64,000 nucleotides of DNA from Aeromonas rivipollensis (lineage in GTDB: Bacteria > Pseudomonadota > Gammaproteobacteria > Enterobacterales > Aeromonadaceae): NCBI RefSeq assembly GCF_037811135.1, contig NZ_CP149130.1:2786501-2850500 (forward strand). Reading direction: 5' to 3'. Below the pieces are notes generated by a model, which saw only the letters and a program-made list of their open reading frames with translations, ran no database searches and was not told the DNA's origin. Made by a program: the position numbers and the translations under genes. This document shows positions 54,351 through 63,440 of the stretch, piece by piece; position 1 is the stretch's first letter; each line of letters begins with the position of its first letter.

Positions 54351-55577
54351 ATGCACAAGAAAACCCTGCTCGCGACCCTGGTCTTCGGGTTGCTCGCCGG
54401 CCAGGCCGTCGCCGCCCCCTATCTGCCCTTGGCCAGCGACACCCGCAACGGTCAGGAGCAGACCGCCGCCAACGCCTGGCTGGAGGTGGACTTGACCGCC
54501 TTCGAGCACAACATCCAGACCCTCAAGGGTCGTCTCGGCGACAAGGGCCCGCAGATCTGCGCCATCATGAAGGCCGACGCCTACGGTCACGGCATCGATC
54601 TGCTGGTCCCCTCCGTGGTCAAGGCGGGCATTCCCTGCATCGGCATCGCCAGCAATGAAGAGGCCCGCGTGGCCCGCGAGAAGGGCTTCGAGGGCCGCCT
54701 GATGCGGGTCCGTGCCGCCACCCCGGCCGAAGTGGAGCAGGCCCTGCCTTACAAGCTGGAAGAGCTGGTCGGCAGCCTGGAGAGCGCCAAGGGGATCGCC
54801 GACATCGCCCAGCGCCACCATACCAACATTCCGGTGCACATAGGTCTGAACTCCGCCGGCATGAGCCGCAACGGCATCGACCTTCGCCAGGCGGACGCCA
54901 AGGAAGATGCCCTGGCCATGGTCAAGCTCAAGGGGATCACCCCGGTCGGCATCATGACCCACTTCCCGGTGGAAGAGAAAGAGGACGTCAAGCTGGGGCT
55001 GGCCCAGTTCAAGCTGGACTACCAGTGGCTGATCGATGCGGGCAAGCTGGATCGCAGCAAGCTCACCATCCACGCCGCCAACTCCTTCGCCACCCTGGAA
55101 GTGCCGGAAGCCTACTTTGACATGGTGCGCCCGGGCGGCATCATCTACGGTGACACCATCCCCTCCTACACCGAATACAAGAAGGTGATGGCGTTCAAGA
55201 CCCAGGTCGCCTCGGTAAACCACTACCCGGCGGGCAACACCGTCGGCTATGACCGCACCTTCACCCTCAAACGTGATTCCCTGCTCGCCAACCTGCCACT
55301 GGGTTACTCCGACGGCTACCGCCGTGCGCTCAGCAACAAGGCCTATGTGCTGATCCAGGGCCAGAAGGTGCCCGTGGTGGGCAAGACCTCCATGAACACC
55401 ATCATGGTGGACGTGACCGATCTCAAAGGGGTGAAACCCGGTGACGAGGTGGTGCTGTTCGGCCGTCAGGGTGAGGCCGAGGTGAAGCAGGCGGATCTGG
55501 AGGAGTACAACGGCGCCCTGCTGGCGGACATGTACACCATCTGGGGTTACACCAACCCCAAGAAGATCAAGCGCTAA
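54351..55577 (+). CDS. bsr: Periplasmic broad-spectrum alanine racemase
   Basis: 408 residues. Signal peptide ending VAA (about residue 22), followed by a PLP-dependent alanine-racemase fold: PLP lysine in CAIMKADAYGHG, and the C-terminal-domain catalytic Tyr in NTVGYDRTF. Exported, broad-spectrum members (Bsr of Aeromonas, BsrV of Vibrio) racemise non-beta-branched L-amino acids to D-forms that modify peptidoglycan. The signal peptide distinguishes it from cytoplasmic Alr. Good AAGGA upstream and a strong terminator downstream. Confidence 0.9.
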   Translation: MHKKTLLATLVFGLLAGQAVAAPYLPLASDTRNGQEQTAANAWLEVDLTAFEHNIQTLKGRLGDKGPQICAIMKADAYGHGIDLLVPSVVKAGIPCIGIASNEEARVAREKGFEGRLMRVRAATPAEVEQALPYKLEELVGSLESAKGIADIAQRHHTNIPVHIGLNSAGMSRNGIDLRQADAKEDALAMVKLKGITPVGIMTHFPVEEKEDVKLGLAQFKLDYQWLIDAGKLDRSKLTIHAANSFATLEVPEAYFDMVRPGGIIYGDTIPSYTEYKKVMAFKTQVASVNHYPAGNTVGYDRTFTLKRDSLLANLPLGYSDGYRRALSNKAYVLIQGQKVPVVGKTSMNTIMVDVTDLKGVKPGDEVVLFGRQGEAEVKQADLEEYNGALLADMYTIWGYTNPKKIKR

Positions 55578-55593
55578 GCACAGATCCGATATG

Positions 55594-55622
55594 AAAAAGG
55601 GCTCCCGAGGGAGCCCTTTTTT
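55594..55622. terminator. Bidirectional intrinsic terminator
   Basis: AAAAAGGGCTCC-CGAG-GGAGCCCTTTTTT, between bsr and the convergent terC gene. Confidence 0.92.
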
Positions 55623-55630
55623 GTGGGTGC

Positions 55631-56590
55631 TTACGCCGTCTTCTGGTCAGCCACCTTCTTGCGGGTCACCCAGAGGCTGAGCCCCATGGAGGCCAGCAGG
55701 ATCAGCGCGACCACGCCCAGTGCGATGCCGGTCGGTATCTTGAAGATGTCCAGCAGCAACATCTTGACCCCGATGAACATCAGGATCAGCGCCAGGCCGT
55801 ATTTGAGCAGGGCGAAGCGCTCCGCCACCCCGGCCAGCAGGAAGTACATGGCACGCAGGCCCATGATGGCGAAGATGTTGGAGGTCAGCACTATGAAGGG
55901 ATCCGTGGTCACCGCGAAGATGGCCGGGATGCTGTCCACCGCGAAGATGAGATCGCTCACCTCCACCAGCACCAGGATGAGCAGCAAGGGCGTCGCATAA
56001 CGCACCCCATCACGCCAGACGAAGAACTTCTCCCCCTCCAGGGTTTCCGTCACCTTGAAGCGGCGGCGCATCCAGCCCAGCAGCGGGTTGTTGGCCAAGT
56101 CAGGCTCCTTGTCGGCGGCCCACAGCATCTTGACCCCGGTCAGCAGCAGGAAGGCGCCAAAGAGGTAGAGGATCCAGTGGAACTGCTCGATGAGCCAGCT
56201 GCCCGCGAACACCATGCCGGCGCGCATCACTATGGCACCCAGTACCCCGTAGAGCAGCACCCGGCGCTGCAGCTCGGCCGGAATGGCGAAGTAGCCAAAC
56301 AGCATCAGCCAGACGAAGACGTTGTCCACCGCCAGCGCCTTCTCGATGAGGTAGCCGGTGAGGAACTCCAGCCCCTTCTCGTTGGCGATCTCACGGCCGG
56401 CACTCTGATCCAGCCAGAACCAGATGGCCAGGTTGAACAGCAGGGCCACGCTGACCCAGACGAGGGACCAGATCCCCGCCTCTTTCAGGGACACCTTGTG
56501 CGCCTTGCCGCCGCCGACAAAGCGGATATCAATCCACAACAGGACCAGCACTATGCTGAAGAAACCGGTCCACATCCACCATTCACCCAT
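55631..56590 (-). CDS. alx: TerC/Alx family membrane protein
   Basis: 319 residues with about nine membrane helices; family segments [19 protein letters not shown] and [15 protein letters not shown] contain the acidic metal-site residues. E. coli Alx exports manganese and responds to alkaline pH through a yybP-ykoY-type leader. The same leader is present upstream here (56658-56777), which supports alx over other TerC paralogs. ATG 56590 with GGGAGAAG upstream; the ATG at 56620 lies in the leader's terminator hairpin. Confidence 0.88.
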   Translation of the reverse strand: MGEWWMWTGFFSIVLVLLWIDIRFVGGGKAHKVSLKEAGIWSLVWVSVALLFNLAIWFWLDQSAGREIANEKGLEFLTGYLIEKALAVDNVFVWLMLFGYFAIPAELQRRVLLYGVLGAIVMRAGMVFAGSWLIEQFHWILYLFGAFLLLTGVKMLWAADKEPDLANNPLLGWMRRRFKVTETLEGEKFFVWRDGVRYATPLLLILVLVEVSDLIFAVDSIPAIFAVTTDPFIVLTSNIFAIMGLRAMYFLLAGVAERFALLKYGLALILMFIGVKMLLLDIFKIPTGIALGVVALILLASMGLSLWVTRKKVADQKTA

Positions 56591-56611
56591 TTTCACTTCT
56601 CCCAAAACGAC

Positions 56612-56639
56612 AAAACCCACGACCGAGAGGCGTGGGTTT
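56612..56639 (-). terminator. Terminator-like hairpin of the riboswitch expression platform
   Basis: On the minus strand AAACCCACG pairs with CGTGGGTTT around CCTCTCGGT, followed by TGTCGTTTT, between the yybP-ykoY element and the terC ribosome binding site. Confidence 0.7.
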
Positions 56640-56657
56640 GCGTTTGGAGCAGATACA

Positions 56658-56777
56658 CCTTGCCTCTCGGCAAGGTCTCACTTACAGCCAATGTTCATCG
56701 ACTGCCCGGCTGCCGGGTGCACTGCAGGATATGGGTGCACCGTAATGACGACAAACCGGCGAGAAGTTACTCCCCTT
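56658..56777 (-). ncRNA. yybP-ykoY (manganese/pH) riboswitch upstream of terC
   Basis: Reading the minus strand: AAGGGGAGTAACTTC, then a long loop, CACCCATATCCTGCAGTGC and finally GAGACCTTGCC...GGCAAGG. These are the conserved blocks of the yybP-ykoY family (GGGGAGUA, CCU-AUCCUGCAGUGC, GACCUUGCC), and the arrangement is the same as the alx PRE/SraF element in E. coli. Mn2+ (or alkaline pH in E. coli) is expected to raise expression of the downstream TerC protein. Confidence 0.9.
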
Positions 56778-56845
56778 GTGCGGCGGATAGTAACAGCCTC
56801 CAAAGATGGCGCCAAGGGGCATCTTCACCGCGGATGGAAATAAAA

Positions 56846-56868
56846 CGGGGCACCACCTGGGTGCCCCG
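56846..56868. terminator. Intrinsic terminator of the opp operon
   Basis: On the minus strand CGGGGCACC-CAGGT-GGTGCCCCG is followed by TTTTATTT, 24 bases after the oppF stop. Confidence 0.9.
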
Positions 56869-56891
56869 CATACTCGTTCACGTTCTCGCCC

Positions 56892-57887
56892 TCAGAGCGG
56901 ATCCACCTTGAGGCAGGAGACGGCGTGATCGAAGTTCCCTTCCAGCATGGGACGGGTCTTGGCGCACTCGGGGCCCGCCACCGGGCAGCGGGTACGGAAC
57001 ACGCAGCCGGATGGCGGATTCATGGGGGACGGCAGGTCCCCCTCCAGGATCTGGATGACCTTGCTGCGCTCCAGATCCGGATCCGGAATGGGCACCGCCG
57101 ACATCAGCGCCTTGGTGTAGGGATGCAGGGGATTGGCGAAGATCTCCTGACGGGTCCCGAGTTCCACCGCGTTGCCCAGATACATCACCAGCACCCGGTC
57201 GGAGATGTGTTTCACCACGGACAAGTCATGGGCGATGAAGATGAGGGAGAGCCCCATCTCCTTTTGCAGGGACTTGAGCAGGTTCACCACCTGGGCCTGG
57301 ATGGAGACATCCAGCGCCGAGACAGGCTCGTCGCAGATGATCATCTTGGGCTCCAGGATCAGCGCCCGGGCGATGCCGATGCGCTGGCACTGGCCGCCGG
57401 AGAACTCGTGGGGGTAGCGGTTCACCAGGTTGGGCAAAAGGCCCACCTTGGTCATCATGGCCCGCACCTTCTCCTTCACCTGATCCTTTGAGAGATTGGG
57501 ATAGAAGGTGACCAGGGGCTCGGCGATGATGTCGCCGATGGTCATGCGCGGATTCAGGGAGGCCAGCGGGTCCTGGAAGATCATCTGGATCTCCTTGCGC
57601 TTCTCCCGCAGCGCCCCCTGCTCGAGCTTGGTCAGATCCTGGCCCAGCCACACCACCTTGCCGTCGGTGGCCGGCACCAGACCGATGAGGGCCCGGGCGA
57701 ATGTGGATTTGCCACAGCCTGACTCCCCCACTACGCCCAGGGTCTCCCCCTCGTAGAGGCGCAGGGTGACGCCATCCACCGCCTTCAAGGCGGAGGGCTT
57801 GGCCCAGGGCCAGGCCTTGTCACTCTTGATGCTGAAGTGGACCTTGAGGTCGGACACTTCCAGCAGCAGTTTCTTGTCAGTACCCAT
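56892..57887 (-). CDS. oppF: Oligopeptide transporter ATP-binding protein OppF
   Basis: 331 residues. Walker A VGESGCGKST, signature SGGQCQRIGIARAL, Walker B IICDEPVSALD, and the OppF-specific C-terminal cysteine cluster (CVFRTRCPVAGPEC, about 290-310) that binds an Fe-S cluster in related proteins. ATG overlaps the oppD stop (TGATG). Pairs with OppD to power oligopeptide uptake. Confidence 0.95.
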   Translation of the reverse strand: MGTDKKLLLEVSDLKVHFSIKSDKAWPWAKPSALKAVDGVTLRLYEGETLGVVGESGCGKSTFARALIGLVPATDGKVVWLGQDLTKLEQGALREKRKEIQMIFQDPLASLNPRMTIGDIIAEPLVTFYPNLSKDQVKEKVRAMMTKVGLLPNLVNRYPHEFSGGQCQRIGIARALILEPKMIICDEPVSALDVSIQAQVVNLLKSLQKEMGLSLIFIAHDLSVVKHISDRVLVMYLGNAVELGTRQEIFANPLHPYTKALMSAVPIPDPDLERSKVIQILEGDLPSPMNPPSGCVFRTRCPVAGPECAKTRPMLEGNFDHAVSCLKVDPL

Positions 57888-58867
57888 CAGTTCACCCCCT
57901 TGATCATGGCATCCGAAACCCAGTGGCAGGCCCTTGTCCGTCCGTCGCCGAAGGGGGTCAGGACTGGAGATTGCTGGCCGCAAATCTCGTGCGCCCGGTG
58001 GCAACGCTCCTGGAAGGGGCAGCCGGTGGGCAGACGCAGCAGGTTGGGCGGATTGCCGGGTATGGTGGGCAGCACTTCCCCTTCGGTATCGAGACGGGGA
58101 ATGGCGCGCAGCAAGCCTTCGGTATAGGGGTGGCTCGGGCGATAGAAGATGTCGTTGACCCGGCCGTACTCCATGGTGCGACCGGCGTACATCACCAGCA
58201 CCTTGTCACAGATGCCCGCCACCACGCCAAGATCGTGGGTGATCATGACGATGGCGGTGTTGAACTCCCGCTTGAGCTCGTTCATCAGAGTCATGATCTG
58301 GGCCTGCACCGTCACGTCCAGCGCCGTGGTCGGCTCGTCGGCGATGAGCAGTTGCGGCCGACACAAGAGTGCCATGGCGATCATCACCCGCTGGCGCATG
58401 CCGCCGGAGAACTCGTGGGGGTACATGTTCATCCGCTTGCGCGACTCGGGGATCTTCACCGCGTCCAGCATGCGCACCGACTCCTCGAACGCCGCCGCCT
58501 TGCTCACCCCCTTGTGCAGCATCAGCACTTCCATCAGCTGATCCTTCACCTTCATATAAGGGTTCAGGGAGGTCATGGGGTCCTGGAAGATCATGGCGAT
58601 CTTCTCGGAGCGGATCTTGTTGAGCTTGTGCTCCGGCAGATTCAGGATCTCGTCCCCCTGAAACTTGGCAGAACCGGTGATGATGCCGTTCTTGGCGAGC
58701 AGCCCCATGATGGCAAAGGCCGTCTGGGACTTGCCTGAGCCTGACTCACCGACGATCCCCAGGGTCTCGCCGGCAGAGAGGGAGAAGTTGAGGTCGTTGA
58801 CCGCCACCACATTGCCATCCGGGGTCTTGAACTCGACCCGCAGATCTTTCACATCCAGTAACTTCAT
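57887..58867 (-). CDS. oppD: Oligopeptide transporter ATP-binding protein OppD
   Basis: 326 residues. Walker [12 protein letters not shown], signature [14 protein letters not shown], Walker [13 protein letters not shown] and the C-terminal cysteine motif ([14 protein letters not shown]) seen in OppD. Its TGA overlaps the oppF ATG. Ninety-four bases from oppC. Confidence 0.95.
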   Translation of the reverse strand: MKLLDVKDLRVEFKTPDGNVVAVNDLNFSLSAGETLGIVGESGSGKSQTAFAIMGLLAKNGIITGSAKFQGDEILNLPEHKLNKIRSEKIAMIFQDPMTSLNPYMKVKDQLMEVLMLHKGVSKAAAFEESVRMLDAVKIPESRKRMNMYPHEFSGGMRQRVMIAMALLCRPQLLIADEPTTALDVTVQAQIMTLMNELKREFNTAIVMITHDLGVVAGICDKVLVMYAGRTMEYGRVNDIFYRPSHPYTEGLLRAIPRLDTEGEVLPTIPGNPPNLLRLPTGCPFQERCHRAHEICGQQSPVLTPFGDGRTRACHWVSDAMIKGVN

Positions 58868-58961
58868 ATCAAAACTCCTTATCGATCTCTCGTGATGCTT
58901 TCCTGCCCATCCGGCTGACGCCGCGCGTTCAGCGGATGGGTCTTATGGCGCCGTTGGCGTC

Positions 58962-59873
58962 TTATCGATCCTTCGGATCGAGGGCATCACGCAGACCATC
59001 CCCGAGGAAGTTGAAGCAAAACAGGGTTACCACCATGAAACCGGCGGGGAACAGGAGTTGCCAGATGGCCACTTCCATCGACTTGGAGCCTTCATCCAGC
59101 AGTGCGCCCCAGCTGGTCATGGGCTCTTGCACACCCAGCCCCAGGAAGCTCAGGAAGGATTCGAACATGATCATGCCCGGCACCAGCAGGGTGGCGTAGA
59201 CCGCCACTATGCCCAGCACGTTGGGGACTATGTGGCGGGTGATGATCTTCCACTTGGAGACGCCGCAGACGTGGGCCGCCTCGATGAACTCCTTGCTCTT
59301 GAGGCTCAGGGTCTGGCCTCGCACTATCCGCGCCATGTCGAGCCAGCTCACCGCGCCTATGGCGAGGAAGATGAGGGCCAGGTTGCGACCGAAGAAGGTC
59401 ACCAGCATGATGACGAAGAACATGAAGGGGAAGGCGTTGAGGATCTCCAGCACCCGCATCATCAGGCTGTCGACCCGACCGCCGATGAAGCCGGAGGCGG
59501 CGCCATAGAGGGTGCCGATGATGACGGCCACCACGGCCCCCATGATGCCGACCATGAGCGAGATGCGGCCCCCCAGCAGGGTGCGCACGAAGAGATCGCG
59601 CCCCAGGCTGTCGGTACCGAAGTAGTGCCCCGTCTCCATGTCAGGGGCGGCCTGCATGGCGCCCCAGTCCGGATCATCGAAGGTGTATTGGGACAGATGG
59701 GGCCCCGCGATCACCGCCAGACCGATTATGGTCAGGATGATGAGGCTGGTCAGGGCGGCCTTGTTGCGCAGGAAACGACGACGGGCATCCTTCCACAGGG
59801 AGCGTCCTTCCACCACTTCCACTTTCTGGGCGAACGCCTCTATGGCTTCGCGTTTTTCAGTTGTGACTACCAT
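58962..59873 (-). CDS. oppC: Oligopeptide transporter permease OppC
   Basis: 303 residues, six membrane helices and an N-terminal cytoplasmic extension (EKREAIEAFAQKVEVVEGRS) as in E. coli OppC (302). The EAA loop that contacts the ATPases is visible as EAAHVCGVSKWKIITRHIVPN. Confidence 0.95.
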   Translation of the reverse strand: MVVTTEKREAIEAFAQKVEVVEGRSLWKDARRRFLRNKAALTSLIILTIIGLAVIAGPHLSQYTFDDPDWGAMQAAPDMETGHYFGTDSLGRDLFVRTLLGGRISLMVGIMGAVVAVIIGTLYGAASGFIGGRVDSLMMRVLEILNAFPFMFFVIMLVTFFGRNLALIFLAIGAVSWLDMARIVRGQTLSLKSKEFIEAAHVCGVSKWKIITRHIVPNVLGIVAVYATLLVPGMIMFESFLSFLGLGVQEPMTSWGALLDEGSKSMEVAIWQLLFPAGFMVVTLFCFNFLGDGLRDALDPKDR

Positions 59874-59887
59874 GATGTACTCCCGGC

Positions 59888-60808
59888 TTAGTAACGGATC
59901 TTGGGATCGATGACGGCATAGAGAATATCGACCACGGCGTTAAAGGTGATGGTCAGCGCCCCGACCAGTATGGTCAGGCCGAGTACCATGGAGTAATCAC
60001 GGTTGAGAGCACCGTTGACGAACAGCTGGCCAATCCCCGGCAGGCCGAAGATGGTCTCGATCACCACTGAACCCGTGATGATGCCCACAAACGCCGGGCC
60101 CAGGTAGGAGACCACAGGCAGCATGGCCGGACGCAGCGCGTGCCTCAGTATGATATGGCGCAGCGGCAGCCCCTTGGCACGGGCGGTACGGATGAAGTTG
60201 GAGTTCATGGTCTCGATCATGCTGCCGCGCATGATGCGGGAGATGGCGGAGATGTAGTACATCATCATGCCGAACACCGGCAGCACCATGAACTGCACCC
60301 CGCCCCCCTGCCAGCCTCCCGCCGGGAACCAGCCCAGATAGATACTGAAGAAGAGCACCAGCAGGGGTGCCAGTACGAAGCCGGGGATCACCACCCCGGC
60401 CATGGCCGACGACATCAGCAGATAGTCGATGAGGGTGTTCTGTTTCAGGGCCGCAATGGTGCCGAAGGTGACTCCCAGGGTTACCGCCAGCAGGAAGGCG
60501 ACCGAGCCTATCTTGGCGGAAACAGGCAGCGCCTGGCTCACCAGATCATTGACGGTGAAATCCTTGTATTTGAAAGAGGGCCCCAGATCGCCCTGGACCA
60601 GGTTGCCCAGATAGCTGAGGTATTGCACGCCTATGGGCTTGTCCAGGCCATATTTGGCCTCGATGTTGGCCAGCACTTCCGGCGGCAGGGCGCGTTCGCT
60701 GGTAAAGGGGTTACCCGGGGCGAAGCGCATCATGAAGAAGGAGACGGTGATCAAGACCAGCAGAGTCGGGATCGCTTCCAGTAGACGTTTGAGGATGAAT
60801 TTCAACAT
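59888..60808 (-). CDS. oppB: Oligopeptide transporter permease OppB
   Basis: 306 residues, equal to E. coli OppB. Start MLKFILKRLLEAIPTL at ATG 60808 with AGGAA upstream; the ATG at 60814 sits on that site. EAA loop RTARAKGLPLRHIILRHALR present. Followed by oppC after 14 bases. Confidence 0.95.
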   Translation of the reverse strand: MLKFILKRLLEAIPTLLVLITVSFFMMRFAPGNPFTSERALPPEVLANIEAKYGLDKPIGVQYLSYLGNLVQGDLGPSFKYKDFTVNDLVSQALPVSAKIGSVAFLLAVTLGVTFGTIAALKQNTLIDYLLMSSAMAGVVIPGFVLAPLLVLFFSIYLGWFPAGGWQGGGVQFMVLPVFGMMMYYISAISRIMRGSMIETMNSNFIRTARAKGLPLRHIILRHALRPAMLPVVSYLGPAFVGIITGSVVIETIFGLPGIGQLFVNGALNRDYSMVLGLTILVGALTITFNAVVDILYAVIDPKIRY

Positions 60809-60856
60809 AGACATTTCCTGTCCTGTACTGCTTCCAAAGGGTCGCGGTTGTAATAA

Positions 60857-60878
60857 AGGCCCGCCGTCCGGCGGGCCT
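60857..60878 (-). terminator. Attenuator-like hairpin between oppA and oppB
   Basis: AGGCCCGCC-GTCC-GGCGGGCCT, a perfect 9-bp stem; on the minus strand it is followed by TTATTAC. It lies in the 96-base oppA-oppB gap and may reduce transcription of oppBCDF relative to the binding protein. Confidence 0.7.
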
Positions 60879-60904
60879 GCTTGTTATGCGACTTGTTTCT
60901 TTAC

Positions 60905-62524
60905 TCAGTGAGCAATGATGTACATGTCTTTGCTGTAGAGGTTGTCCAGCGGGTTGGCCGGGTAGCCGCCCACATAGGGCTTGACCATGCGCGAGGTCAC
61001 GTACTGATAGATGGGGGCGATCGGCATGTCCTTGGCCAGGATATCTTCGGCCTGGACATAGAGTTTGTTGCGCGCATCCGCATCCACCTGGTTGCGCGAC
61101 TCGCTCATCAGCTTGTCAAAGGCGGTGTTGGAGTACTTGCCGTCGTTGTTGCCGTGAGTGGTCTGCATCAGATCCAGCATGGAGGAGGCTTCGTTGTAGT
61201 CGGCGATCCAGCCGGCGCGACCCACGTCGAAGTTACCCTGCTTCTTGGTTTCCAGGTAGGTCTTCCACTCCTGGTTGACCAGGCTCACCTGTACCCCCAG
61301 CTTCTTCCACATGGAGGCGACGGCCACGGCCACCTTCTTGTGGTTGTCGTCGGTGTTGTAGAGCAGCTCGAACTTGAGCGGCTTGCCCGGGCCGTAACCG
61401 GCTTCGGTCAGCAGCTCTTTCGCCTTGGCGTCACGCTCGGCCTGGGTCAGCTTGGACCAGGCCGGGGCCACCGGCTTGAAGCCATCCACGAAGTCAGGCA
61501 CCAGGGTGTAACCCGGGGTCTCGCCCTTGCCCATCACCTTGTCGGCGATCACGTTGCGATCGATGGCATAGGAGAGCGCGGTACGCACCCGCACGTCGTC
61601 AAACGGCTTGTGCTTGAAGTTGTACTGGTAGTAGTAGGTGCCCACATAGCCGCTCACCTGCACCTCGTTCGGGTGCTCCTTCTTCATCTGCTTGAAGCGC
61701 TCGATGGGCATGTTGTAGGTGAGATCGACTTCACCGGCCAGGTAGCGGTTCAGCTCGGCGTTGGTGGACTGGATCGGCAGGTAGGTGACCTTCTCGATCA
61801 CCGTTTTGGCGTTGTTCCAGTAGCTGGGGTTGCGCTCGACATCGACGCGCTCGTTGACCACCCAATCCTTCAGCACATAGGCACCGTTGGATACCATGTT
61901 GCCGGGCTGGGTCCACTTGTCACCGAACTTCTCGATCACCTTCTTCGGGACCGGATAGGTGGTGGTGTGGGAGAGCATGCTGACGAAGTAAGGAACCGCC
62001 TTCTCCAGCTGCACCTCGAAGGTGTGATCGTCAACCGCCTTCACACCCAGGGTATCGGCCGGCTTCTTGCCCGCGATGATATCGGAGGCATTGATGATGG
62101 TCGGGATCTCCATGTACCAGGAGTAGGGAGAAGCCGTCTTGGGATCCACCGCGCGCTGGAAGGCAAAGACGAAGTCATGGGCGGTAACCGGATCTCCGTT
62201 GGACCACTTGGCATCCTTGCGCAGGTGGAACACGTAGTGTTTGTTGTCCTTGGTTTCCCAGGACTCGGCGACGCCGGGCAGGGTCTCACCCTTGGGGCCG
62301 GAAGAGACGAGACCTTCAAACAGGTCACGCAATACATTGGATTCGGGGGTACCTTCCACTTTCTGGGGATCCAGGGTGGCTGGCTCGGAGCCATTGCCTT
62401 TCACCAGGGTCTGCTCGGGAGCGAGCTTGGTACCGGCGGGGACGTCGGCGGCGTGGGCCAGGGTGGCGCCACCAAAGAGTGCGGTCAATAAAAGGGTATT
62501 AATAATTGTTTTTCTATGAGTCAT
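60905..62524 (-). CDS. oppA: Periplasmic oligopeptide-binding protein OppA
   Basis: 539 residues with a signal peptide ending LAHA (~24) and the family 5 extracellular binding protein fold: conserved starts GNGSEPATLDPQK and GDPVTAHDFVFAFQRAVDP. Captures peptides for OppBCDF. I use ATG 62524 because TTGGAGT lies seven bases upstream; ATG codons at 62530 and 62563 lack that spacing. First gene of the operon. Confidence 0.95.
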   Translation of the reverse strand: MTHRKTIINTLLLTALFGGATLAHAADVPAGTKLAPEQTLVKGNGSEPATLDPQKVEGTPESNVLRDLFEGLVSSGPKGETLPGVAESWETKDNKHYVFHLRKDAKWSNGDPVTAHDFVFAFQRAVDPKTASPYSWYMEIPTIINASDIIAGKKPADTLGVKAVDDHTFEVQLEKAVPYFVSMLSHTTTYPVPKKVIEKFGDKWTQPGNMVSNGAYVLKDWVVNERVDVERNPSYWNNAKTVIEKVTYLPIQSTNAELNRYLAGEVDLTYNMPIERFKQMKKEHPNEVQVSGYVGTYYYQYNFKHKPFDDVRVRTALSYAIDRNVIADKVMGKGETPGYTLVPDFVDGFKPVAPAWSKLTQAERDAKAKELLTEAGYGPGKPLKFELLYNTDDNHKKVAVAVASMWKKLGVQVSLVNQEWKTYLETKKQGNFDVGRAGWIADYNEASSMLDLMQTTHGNNDGKYSNTAFDKLMSESRNQVDADARNKLYVQAEDILAKDMPIAPIYQYVTSRMVKPYVGGYPANPLDNLYSKDMYIIAH

Positions 62525-62760
62525 TTCCATACTCCAACAAGAACATTCCATGCATTTGTCCATTCACGAGATAAAAATCCCGCTGCCCGCATAATTCCCT
62601 GACAATTCTGATAATGCAATAGATATCATCAGGTCGGGACGGCTTTAGCGGTCAAAAAAACAGCTTTAAACCATTTATTCAGCATTTAAATATCGCGAAA
62701 TGGGTGTTTTTCATACAAAGCCGCTCGATTCTAGGAAATGACTAACAAAAAAGAAACAAT

Positions 62761-62785
62761 AAAAAGCCGGTCACGAGGACCGGCT
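62761..62785 (-). terminator. Intrinsic terminator of ychE
   Basis: AGCCGGTC-ACGAG-GACCGGCT with flanking AAAA (T-run on the minus strand), 20 bases after the ychE stop. The 280-base gap to oppA is otherwise AT-rich non-coding, presumably holding the oppA promoter and leader. Confidence 0.85.
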
Positions 62786-62804
62786 CCGACAAAACAGACC
62801 TGAA

Positions 62805-63440
62805 TCACATCAATCCGGGAAAGACTCCCTTGATCCCTGCCACCATGATCTCGATACCAAGAGACATCATGATGAGACCCATGATACGGGTCACCACGTT
62901 GATGCCGGTATTGCCCATCAGCTTGAACAGCAGAGGGGCGGCACGGAAGATGAGCCAGGAGCAGTAGGCAAAGGCCACCACCACCACGAACATGCCCATC
63001 AGCTCGGGCAGGGTCTTCTGGCTGGCATAAACGATGGAGGATGAGATGGCACCGGGGCCGGCCATCAGGGGCAGCGCCAGCGGTACCACGGCGATGGATT
63101 CTCGCGCTGCCAGTTCCCCCTTCTCCTGCTTGTTGTGCTTCACCTCCCCCAGCTTGCCCTGCAACATGGACCAGGCGATCAGGGTGATGAGCGAGCCACC
63201 GGCAATGCGGAACGACGCCAGCGAGATGCCGAAACCGTCGAGGATCAGCTGCCCCATGCACATTGAGACCATGAGGATGATCATCACGGCAATGTGGGCC
63301 GTGGTGTTGGTCTTCCTGCGCTCATCCGGTTGCATGTGGCCCGTCAGGCTCACAAAGACCGGCAACAGACCCAGCGGGTTGATGATCGCAAACAGGCCGA
63401 CGAAAAATTTCAGGTATAAAGAGAAGTCAATTGCTGCCAT
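62805..63440 (-). CDS. ychE: MarC/YchE family membrane protein
   Basis: 211 residues, six membrane helices; segments ARESIAVVPLALPLMAGPGAIS and GINVVTRIMGLIMMSLGIE are those of YchE, which in E. coli also lies immediately upstream of opp. The ATG at 63440 (MAAIDFSLYLKFFVGLF) aligns with the E. coli N-terminus; ATGs at 63449 and 63479 are possible. Neutral amino acid export has been proposed for the family; not proven. Confidence 0.87.
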   Translation of the reverse strand: MAAIDFSLYLKFFVGLFAIINPLGLLPVFVSLTGHMQPDERRKTNTTAHIAVMIILMVSMCMGQLILDGFGISLASFRIAGGSLITLIAWSMLQGKLGEVKHNKQEKGELAARESIAVVPLALPLMAGPGAISSSIVYASQKTLPELMGMFVVVVAFAYCSWLIFRAAPLLFKLMGNTGINVVTRIMGLIMMSLGIEIMVAGIKGVFPGLM

